Shown piece after piece: positions 55,939 through 64,000 of a stretch of 64,000 nucleotides of DNA. Within the stretch, counting starts at the first letter, position 1, and each line of letters starts with the position of its first letter. Under the pieces are notes generated by a model. That model did not search any database. It was not told the DNA's origin and saw nothing but the letters and a program-made list of their open reading frames with translations. A program made the position numbers and the translations under genes. This DNA is from Stappia sediminis (lineage in GTDB: Bacteria > Pseudomonadota > Alphaproteobacteria > Rhizobiales > Stappiaceae). The stretch lies in contig NZ_WUMV01000003.1 in NCBI RefSeq assembly GCF_009826895.1, positions 186,001 to 250,000 of the forward strand, given 5' to 3'.

Positions 55939-56136
55939 GTGACGAAAGCACTCAAGCTATTGGTTCTCTTGGCGGCTCTCGGCTCGCTGACGCTGGCCGG
56001 TTGCGGACGGCGCGGCTCGCTCGAGCGTCCGAGCCCGGCACCGGCTGTCGCGGCCGATCCGGCAACCGCGGATCAAGCGGCGCCGGAAGCACCGCTAAAA
56101 CCGGACAGGCCATTCATTCTCGACCCCATCATCTAG
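55939..56136 (+). CDS. Small LptM-like lipoprotein
   Basis: 65-residue lipoprotein. From GTG 55939 the sequence has a short basic start, the hydrophobic LKLLVLLAALGSLTLAGC with lipobox ending at about residue 21, then GRRGSLERPSPAP, equivalent to the CGxKGPLxxP motif of LptM (YifL) lipoproteins, which assist LptD maturation. A Pro/Ala-rich tail follows. The position between argH and lysA is the conserved neighbourhood of this family. The longer frame from 55918 is less likely. Confidence 0.8.
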   Translation: MTKALKLLVLLAALGSLTLAGCGRRGSLERPSPAPAVAADPATADQAAPEAPLKPDRPFILDPII

Positions 56137-56209
56137 AACGCATAGGTTCCGGCAGAGCCTGAGGATTTTCGCCAAGTCTGCCGGCTGACGACAGATCAGG
56201 ACGACGCGC

Positions 56210-57484
56210 GTGCACCACTTCGCCTATAAAAACGACGTTCTCCATGCAGAGGACGTATCGATACCGGAAATGGCGGAAGCCGTCGGCACGCCGTTCTATT
56301 GCTATTCGACGGCGACGCTGACACGGCATTTCAAAGTCTTTTCCGAAGCATTCAAGGGCATTCCCACCCTTGTCTGTTACGCGATGAAGGCGAATTCCAA
56401 CCAGGCGGTGCTGACCACGCTCGCCCGCCTCGGTGCCGGAATGGACGTGGTTTCCGAAGGCGAGTTGCGCCGCGCGCGCGCCGCCGGTGTGCCCGGAGAC
56501 AGGATCATGTTTTCGGGCGTCGGCAAGACGCCGGAAGAGCTCGCCCACGCGCTCGACGAGGACATCCTCTGCTTCAATGTGGAAAGCGAGCCTGAACTTT
56601 TGAAGCTTTCGGAAATCGCGAGCCAGAAGGGCAAGACCGCGCGGATTTCGCTCCGCATCAATCCGGATGTGGATGCGCGTACGCATGCCAAGATCTCCAC
56701 CGGAAAGGCGGAGAACAAATTCGGCATTCCCTGGCAAAGGGCGCGCGAAGTCTATGCGGAAGCCGCCGGGCTGCCCGGCATAGAGGTCAATGGCATAGAC
56801 ATGCATATCGGTTCGCAGATTACCGATCTGGAACCCTTCGATGCGGCGTTTTCGAGGCTCGGCGAGTTGATCGGACAGCTTCGCGCCGACGGACACGAGA
56901 TCGAGCATATCGACCTTGGCGGCGGTCTCGGCATTCCCTATCGCGACAACAACGAGCCGCCGCCCCATCCGGATGCCTATGCCGATGTCGTGCGCAAGCA
57001 CGTTGAGCGCCTCGATTGCCGGATCATATTCGAGCCGGGCCGGCTGATCGCCGGGAATGCGGGAATTCTCGTTACCCGCGTGATCTATGTGAAAAAGGGG
57101 GCTGCCAAGACTTTCGTGATCGTCGATGCGGCCATGAACGATCTCGTTCGCCCCACGCTCTATGACGCGCATCATGAGGTTCGCCCCGTCGCACTCGACA
57201 AGCTGGACCGGCCCAGGATCACCGCCGATGTGGTGGGTCCCGTCTGCGAAACGGGGGATTATCTGGCACTCGACCGCGAAATGCCGGATGTGGAGGCGGG
57301 CGATCTTCTGGCCGTCTTTTCCGCCGGTGCATATGGCGCGGTTCAGGCCTCGACCTATAATTCCCGCCCGCTCGTGCCGGAAGTGCTGGTAAAGAATAGC
57401 GAATTCGCCATCATCCGCCCCCGCCCGACCCATCAGGACCTGATCGACCTCGACCGCATTCCCGGCTGGCTCTCCAAAATGTGA
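56210..57484 (+). CDS. lysA: Diaminopimelate decarboxylase LysA
   Basis: PLP-dependent decarboxylation of meso-diaminopimelate to lysine. The 424-residue fold-type III protein has the PLP Lys in LVCYAMKANSNQAVL, the HIGSQI segment, the glycine loop HIDLGGGLGIPYRD, the EPGRLIAGNAG motif and the catalytic Cys region VVGPVCETGDYLA. The start is GTG at 56210. It follows lptM by 73 bp and is probably co-transcribed with argH. Confidence 0.97.
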   Translation: MHHFAYKNDVLHAEDVSIPEMAEAVGTPFYCYSTATLTRHFKVFSEAFKGIPTLVCYAMKANSNQAVLTTLARLGAGMDVVSEGELRRARAAGVPGDRIMFSGVGKTPEELAHALDEDILCFNVESEPELLKLSEIASQKGKTARISLRINPDVDARTHAKISTGKAENKFGIPWQRAREVYAEAAGLPGIEVNGIDMHIGSQITDLEPFDAAFSRLGELIGQLRADGHEIEHIDLGGGLGIPYRDNNEPPPHPDAYADVVRKHVERLDCRIIFEPGRLIAGNAGILVTRVIYVKKGAAKTFVIVDAAMNDLVRPTLYDAHHEVRPVALDKLDRPRITADVVGPVCETGDYLALDREMPDVEAGDLLAVFSAGAYGAVQASTYNSRPLVPEVLVKNSEFAIIRPRPTHQDLIDLDRIPGWLSKM

Positions 57485-57575
57485 GGCCGGGCGCATGGTG
57501 CGCCTTGCCGAAGCCATAGAGATGCCCCACCCTATTGTCATTCAGCGGATGAGGGCCGGTCCGGCCTGATCCTGA

Positions 57576-57622
57576 AGCATATCCCGCGAAATCCGGATCG
57601 GATTTCGCGATAAGGATATGCT
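57576..57622. repeat. 47-bp two-step palindrome upstream of the TIGR02302 gene
   Basis: AGCATATCC (57576-57584) pairs with GGATATGCT (57614-57622). Inside, CGCGAAATCCG (57585-57595) pairs perfectly with CGGATTTCGCG (57599-57609) around GAT; only ATAA at 57610-57613 is unpaired. It resembles the 'AGCAT...ATGCT' dispersed palindromes of rhizobial intergenic DNA. An in-frame ATG at 57618 is part of this element. Confidence 0.7.
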
Positions 57623-57707
57623 CAAGATATCGAAACTGGGGCGATTTCCTGTCACGAAAGCGACCTCGCTTTCAGGACAAGCGCTCCAGGATGATACGGA
57701 GAGCGGC

Positions 57708-60311
<2,604 letters not shown>

Positions 60312-60334
60312 AAACGATCGGAACCGGATAAATG

Positions 60335-60367
60335 AAAAGGGCCTTCCGTACCGGGAAGGCCCTTTTT
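60335..60367. terminator. Bidirectional terminator between the TIGR02302 gene and cpdR
   Basis: AAAAGGGCCTTCC and GGAAGGCCCTTTT form a perfect 13-bp stem around a GTACCG loop, with A-run and T-run ends suited to both convergent genes. Confidence 0.87.
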
Positions 60368-60391
60368 ATATTCGCCAGGTGGCTGGAAGCG

Positions 60392-60787
60392 CTATGCCAT
60401 CAGTCTCCGTTCGTCACGGTTGACGCCGACGATCGCATCGGTGACTGCCTGCCGGATTTCCGCGAGTGAGAAAGGCTTCGTCACCACATCGTGCACAAGA
60501 CCGTCCAGGCCGCTAGCCCGTTCCCGCTGATCGGCGAACCCGGTCATCAGGAGGATCGGCATGTCGGGCTTGTCGCGCGCGGCGACCAGAGCCAGCGCAA
60601 TCCCGTCCATCACGGGCATTTTTATGTCGGACAACATCAGGTCGAAGCCGTTGTCGTCGTCGTTGAGAACCTCCGCGGCGGCGGCGCCGTCTTCGGCGGC
60701 AACCACGGTGTGCCTGTCGAGTTCCAGCGCCCGCTTCACGAAGCTGCGGACCGCTTCATCGTCCTCTGCCAGAAGAATGCGCGCCAT
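60392..60787 (-). CDS. cpdR: CpdR-like single-domain response regulator
   Basis: 131-residue receiver domain without output domain. The phosphoacceptor Asp is in FDLMLSDIKMPVMDG, with the acidic pair AEDDEAV at the N-terminus, Thr in ILLMTGFADQRERA and Lys in DVVTKPFSLAEIR. The sequence MARILLAEDDEAVRSFVKRALELDRHTV together with GFADQRERA is characteristic of CpdR, which when unphosphorylated delivers CtrA and other proteins to ClpXP in Caulobacter and Sinorhizobium. It starts 1 bp after the hpt stop, so it is translationally linked to hpt. Confidence 0.85.
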   Translation of the reverse strand: MARILLAEDDEAVRSFVKRALELDRHTVVAAEDGAAAAEVLNDDDNGFDLMLSDIKMPVMDGIALALVAARDKPDMPILLMTGFADQRERASGLDGLVHDVVTKPFSLAEIRQAVTDAIVGVNRDERRLMA

Positions 60788-60788
60788 T

Positions 60789-61367
60789 TCACGTCCCCGT
60801 ATTCGATTTCACCGGCGTTTCGCCGTCGTCATCCTCGACCACCACATGGCCGATAAACGGCAACTGTCGCCATTTGTGCCCCATGTCCATCCCGTAGCCG
60901 ACGACGAATCGATCCGGGCAGGAAAATCCCAGATAGTCGGCATCAATGGCGGCTATGCGGCGGTGAGGCTTGTCCAGAAGCGCGGCGACCCTGACCGACC
61001 TGGCACCGCGTTCCATCAGAAGCTTCTTTGCGTAGGCCAGCGTTCGCCCGCTTTCCAGAATGTCATCGACGAGTATCACGTCGCGCCCGGAAACGTTGCT
61101 TTCGACGTCGCGCAGGATCCTGACGTTGCCCGATGATTCCGTGCCCGCCCCGTAGCTGGACAGATGGATGAATTCCATTTCCGGCGCCAGCCCGACATCG
61201 TGCATGGCGCGCGCCAGATCGGCCGCGAAGATGAAGCTCCCCTTTAAGACCGCGACGACCAGCAGGTTCACCGGTTCGGAATCGGCAATCTCGCGGGCAA
61301 TCGCCTCTACCCGCCGGGAGATCTCGGCCTCGTCGTATAGAACTTCGATATTCGGCGCTCTCGTCAT
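60789..61367 (-). CDS. hpt: Hypoxanthine phosphoribosyltransferase
   Basis: Purine salvage: converts hypoxanthine (and often guanine) to the nucleotide with PRPP. The 192-residue protein has NLLVVAVLKGSFIFAADLAR, the flexible-loop SSYGAGTESSGNV, the PRPP motif DVILVDDILESGRTLAYAKK and the purine-contact region RFVVGYGMDMGHKWRQLPFIG. Its ATG overlaps the stop of the zinc-ribbon gene by one base and it is followed by cpdR, forming a zinc-ribbon/hpt/cpdR transcript unit. Confidence 0.95.
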   Translation of the reverse strand: MTRAPNIEVLYDEAEISRRVEAIAREIADSEPVNLLVVAVLKGSFIFAADLARAMHDVGLAPEMEFIHLSSYGAGTESSGNVRILRDVESNVSGRDVILVDDILESGRTLAYAKKLLMERGARSVRVAALLDKPHRRIAAIDADYLGFSCPDRFVVGYGMDMGHKWRQLPFIGHVVVEDDDGETPVKSNTGT

Positions 61368-62245
61368 CAGAGCTTTGCCTGCCTGTTCTTTCGCTCGGTG
61401 AAGCGGACCTGAATGTCCGCGGCAAGTTCCGGCGGCGTGGAAAGCCGGGTCCGGAACCGTGTGGTCTTGCCCCCTTCAAGCTGCCTGATCCGCGGCTCGA
61501 CAATCCATGCGTAGATTTCCTGGGCGTCTTCACTGCGCAGCGCAAGCCTAACCGCAGGAACATAGGCCGGCTTGCGGGTCGGATTCTCTATCGTCCCCTC
61601 GACCACCAACACCACGGACCCGTCCTCGAGTTCGCGGAAAGTCCTGAGGTCGCGGAACGCAAGCCCCCTGAGGTTAACCTCCATCCCCGCCAGTTGATAG
61701 AGGCTGGCGAGGTCCGGTACGCGGGAGACGATTTCCGCCCGGAACTGAACCGAAAGTGCCGCAACCGCGAGCGCCATTACGAAGAGAAACGTCCCGGCAA
61801 TACGCTGAACCTTCAGCTTCTTTGCCGCCGACTTGACGTTCGAAAATGCGCGCCGCTCGCGCGGTCTCTTTTCCCTGCGCTTGACCTTTACCTTGGGTTT
61901 TCTGGCCTGGCTTTCGATGTCCGCAGGTTTCTTCGCCGCTTCGCTGCCGTAGGCTTTGGCGACCGTTTCCTGGATGTCGGTGCCGGTCGCAGGCGGAGGC
62001 GCATCATCCGGCGCGGTCTCGTCAACCTCGAAATCCGCTTCGGCGAAACTTTCGCCGGAGACGGCATCCACGCCTTCATCCGGCTCAGCGTCTTGGTCGG
62101 GTTCGAGGATCTCGACCGGATCGTCGTCCGGCGATGCGTGCCACCGGTTTTCGCACCTTGTGCATTTCACCTGGCGCCCCGACTCGCCGAGCGACTCGGG
62201 CTCGATGTCATAAGCGGTCGAGCAGTTTGGGCAAATGATCTTCAT
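61367..62245 (-). CDS. MJ0042-type zinc-ribbon membrane protein (DUF3426-like)
   Basis: 292-residue protein. It starts with a zinc ribbon, MKIICPNCSTAYDIEPESLG followed by VKCTRCENRWHA (two CxxC pairs). Then come an acidic low-complexity region, a basic KPKVKVKRREKRPRERR patch, a single transmembrane segment (GTFLFVMALAVAALSVQF) near residue 155, and a C-terminal periplasmic domain (VLVVEGTIENPTRKPAYVPAVRLAL) resembling DUF3426. The function is unknown; the divergent ftsEX neighbour is typical for Rhizobiales. ATG 62245 is chosen because it starts the zinc ribbon. Confidence 0.87.
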   Translation of the reverse strand: MKIICPNCSTAYDIEPESLGESGRQVKCTRCENRWHASPDDDPVEILEPDQDAEPDEGVDAVSGESFAEADFEVDETAPDDAPPPATGTDIQETVAKAYGSEAAKKPADIESQARKPKVKVKRREKRPRERRAFSNVKSAAKKLKVQRIAGTFLFVMALAVAALSVQFRAEIVSRVPDLASLYQLAGMEVNLRGLAFRDLRTFRELEDGSVVLVVEGTIENPTRKPAYVPAVRLALRSEDAQEIYAWIVEPRIRQLEGGKTTRFRTRLSTPPELAADIQVRFTERKNRQAKL

Positions 62246-62563
62246 CGCGGAAGACCCGATCCTCTTTGGCTGGATCGGTCGTCTCGGATCCGGGCGCGAT
62301 CCGGAAGTCGGAATGCCGATCGCATATTGTATTCCAGTTCGTTCGTCCCACGTTCGCACAAGGGCCGGATGTAACGGGGCCTTTCGCCCACCATGCCCTT
62401 TCGGCCGTTAACAGACGGCAAACCGAAGATTTGCCATTCGTTCGGGCGAGGTAGACCGATTCGGCCCCGGGACGAGGATTCCCAAAGCCATGACGCCTTC
62501 ATATCATTAATGAAGTGTTAACGCGCCACCTCTAGGTTACGAAAATCTTAATGAGGACGCACA
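62246..62563. other. Divergent regulatory region upstream of ftsE (318 bp)
   Basis: No credible gene lies between the zinc-ribbon gene and ftsE. The main recognisable element is the CtrA box at 62507-62521, 43 bp before the ftsE start codon. Confidence 0.5.
62507..62521. promoter_or_regulatory. CtrA binding box TTAA-N7-TTAA upstream of ftsE
   Basis: TTAA at 62507-62510, seven bases, TTAA at 62518-62521: exact match to the full consensus. It is placed where it could overlap the ftsE promoter, suggesting cell-cycle control of ftsEX. Confidence 0.6.
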
Positions 62564-63223
62564 GTGATTCGCTTCGAAAACGTCGGACTGCGGTACGGAA
62601 TGGGCTCCGAGGTCCTGCGCGACCTGACATTCAATATCGAGCCGCAGTCTTTTCAGTTCCTGACCGGGCCGTCCGGTGCGGGCAAGACGTCGCTCATGCG
62701 CCTTCTCTTCCTCTCGATGAAGCCGACCCGCGGCATCGTGAACGCATTCGGAAGGGATACTTCGGCCGTTTCCAAATCGGAGCTTCCGGGCCTGAGGCGC
62801 CGAATTGGTATCGTCTTTCAGGACTTCCGCCTGCTCGACCATATGACGACTTATGAAAACGTGGCCCTGCCATTGCGCGTTCTTGGCCAGGAGGAAAGCG
62901 ATTATCGCTCGGACGTGATAGAGCTATTGAAGTGGGTGGGTCTTGGAGAGCGCATGCACGTGCTTCCGCCTGTGTTGTCGGGCGGTGAGAAGCAGCGCGC
63001 GGCAATCGCGCGGGCGCTGATCACGCGGCCCGAGCTTCTGCTCGCCGACGAGCCGACGGGCAACGTCGATCCTCCTCTGGCGCGCCGGCTCCTGCGCCTA
63101 TTCATCGAGCTTAACCGGCTCGGAACATCTGTCGTCATCGCGACGCATGATCTTGCGCTGATGGAACAGGTCGACGCACGGCGCATGATCTTGAACGAAG
63201 GGCGGCTTTCGATCCATGACTAA
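62564..63223 (+). CDS. ftsE: Cell division ABC ATPase FtsE
   Basis: ATPase of the FtsEX complex, which controls septal peptidoglycan hydrolases at the divisome. The 219-residue protein has Walker A TGPSGAGKTSLMRLL, the Q-loop VFQDFRLLDHMTTYENVALPL, the ABC signature LSGGEKQRAAIARAL, Walker B LLLADEPTGNVD and the switch His in VVIATHD. The start is GTG at 62564. Its last codons overlap ftsX by 8 bp, which fits the fixed partnership. Confidence 0.96.
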   Translation: MIRFENVGLRYGMGSEVLRDLTFNIEPQSFQFLTGPSGAGKTSLMRLLFLSMKPTRGIVNAFGRDTSAVSKSELPGLRRRIGIVFQDFRLLDHMTTYENVALPLRVLGQEESDYRSDVIELLKWVGLGERMHVLPPVLSGGEKQRAAIARALITRPELLLADEPTGNVDPPLARRLLRLFIELNRLGTSVVIATHDLALMEQVDARRMILNEGRLSIHD

Positions 63224-64000
63224 GGCCGAAGAACCGCTGCGGGCCGAAAAGGAAAGCTCGGCCGTCCAGCCGGAAGGCCGGGCGAAGAAGGCGAATGCCG
63301 CGCGGTCGCGAAAGGGAGCGAAAGCCCCGCGTCCGCCGGTGTCGGCGGGTTCGCCCGGTGCCGGGCGCCGCAGAGGGGGCTTGCGTCCTCCCGCGGCCAT
63401 CGTGCCGCCTCAGGCCGTTGCCGGGCGTGCGCTGACGCTTGTGGTCGCCATCATGAGTTTTCTGGCCTGCATCACCGTTGGATCCGTGGCGATCGTGCGG
63501 GAGGCTGCCGACGACTGGGCAAATGAAATTTCCCGCGAGCTGACCATCCAGATACGTCCCGCGGACGGCGTCGACATGCTGCGCGAAATCGACAAGGCGA
63601 TCGCGCTGGTGCAGGAGTTTCAGGGAGTCGGCACCGTGCACGCTCTTTCCGACGCCGAGACGAGGGATCTGCTCAGGCCATGGCTGGGCGAAGGTCTGGA
63701 GCTGGATGCCCTGCCCGTGCCGCGCCTGATCAAGGTTTCGGTCGAGGATCCCGATACGCTGGATCTCGCCGCGCTGAGGCAAGCGGTTTCACGGGAGATC
63801 GCGGGCGGAAGTCTCGATGATCATTCCGCCTGGACGGGCCGGCTTGCCTCGATGGCGAACGCCGTGGTGATCGCGGGCTTTGCGATACTTGTTCTCGTTT
63901 TGTGGTCGATGGTGCTTTCGGTCGTTTTCGCCACGCGCGCGGCAATGTCCGGCAATCGCGAGGTTGTGGAGGTTTTGCACTTCGTCGGCGCGGAGGAAAG
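63216..64000 (+). CDS. ftsX: Cell division protein FtsX, N-terminal part (3' end outside window)
   Basis: Membrane partner of FtsE. From ATG 63216, which overlaps the ftsE stop by 8 bp, at least 261 residues are readable to the right edge. A basic, Pro/Ala-rich cytoplasmic N-terminus of about 70 residues precedes the first membrane segment (LTLVVAIMSFLACITVGSVAIV), an extracellular loop domain (ELTIQIRPADGVDMLREIDKAIALVQEFQGVGTVHALSD), and a second membrane segment (AVVIAGFAILVLVLWSMVLSVVFA), after which comes the family-typical NREVVEVLHFVGA. Incomplete only because the window ends. Confidence 0.93.
   Translation, partial: MTKAEEPLRAEKESSAVQPEGRAKKANAARSRKGAKAPRPPVSAGSPGAGRRRGGLRPPAAIVPPQAVAGRALTLVVAIMSFLACITVGSVAIVREAADDWANEISRELTIQIRPADGVDMLREIDKAIALVQEFQGVGTVHALSDAETRDLLRPWLGEGLELDALPVPRLIKVSVEDPDTLDLAALRQAVSREIAGGSLDDHSAWTGRLASMANAVVIAGFAILVLVLWSMVLSVVFATRAAMSGNREVVEVLHFVGAEE

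Overview
This is one contiguous stretch of a GC-rich alphaproteobacterial chromosome, almost certainly from the order Hyphomicrobiales (Rhizobiales). The evidence is an Irr-type Fur regulator next to fabA-fabB-fabI, the hemE/rho/mnmE/mnmG/rsmG/parA/parB cluster, CpdR, CtrA-type TTAA-N7-TTAA boxes, a TadG-like vWA protein, and genes characteristic of the order (TIGR02302/DUF4175, DUF2244, an MJ0042 zinc ribbon beside ftsEX). I cannot name the genus. The window is gene dense and mostly housekeeping. I saw no tRNA, rRNA, CRISPR array, prophage or complete insertion sequence.

Layout. 0-7.3 kb: end of mutS, DUF2244 protein, nth, irr, the unsaturated fatty-acid genes fabA-fabB and fabI, an SH3-domain secreted protein and a D-2-hydroxyacid dehydrogenase. 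7.35-11.76 kb: a leftward series (formyltransferase-like gene, dnaQ, coaE, aroE, maf, PPSR) in which coaE/aroE/maf are translationally coupled. 11.76-12.19 kb: an intergenic region with the features of the chromosomal replication origin, namely DnaA-box-like motifs, a perfect CtrA box, four GANTC sites and AT-rich DNA. 12.19-22.2 kb: the rightward origin-proximal series hemE, hemJ, rho, a GNAT gene, mnmE, mnmG, rsmG, parA, parB, containing four parS-like 16-mers. Transcription diverges from the origin on both sides.

22.3-32.7 kb: holA-lptE-leuS leftward; yggS; then ffh, chorismate mutase, rpsP, rimM, trmD, rplS. This SRP/ribosomal series is interrupted by a MITE-like element and by an antisense VanZ-family gene. 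33-49 kb: leuC, an HNH nuclease, a TadG-like protein, acsA, a 1.2-kb gene-free stretch of REP-like palindromes, dacA, a CobW GTPase, tesB, a ubiquinone hydroxylase, an SDR, a small HIG1-type membrane protein, a cobalamin adenosyltransferase, a rhomboid protease and a second copy of the 271-bp MITE. 48-57.5 kb: etfBA, a 3-hydroxybutyryl-CoA dehydrogenase and an acyl-CoA synthetase (fatty-acid catabolism), a small conserved-looking protein, two thioredoxin-fold proteins, argH-lptM-lysA. 57.6-64 kb: the TIGR02302 protein, cpdR, hpt, the zinc-ribbon protein, then ftsE and the start of ftsX, with a perfect CtrA box upstream of ftsE.

Main points for a second look: the oriC/parS region and its CtrA box; the second perfect CtrA box at ftsE; the paired 271-bp MITEs, one of which supplies the rpsP stop codon; a shared operator-like motif (CACCTGAC-N6-GTCA) at etfBA and at tesB/ubiH; and a possible ~105-nt terminated leader RNA before ffh. 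I found no convincing undescribed multi-gene system; the novelty candidates are regulatory or repeat elements and a few orphan genes.
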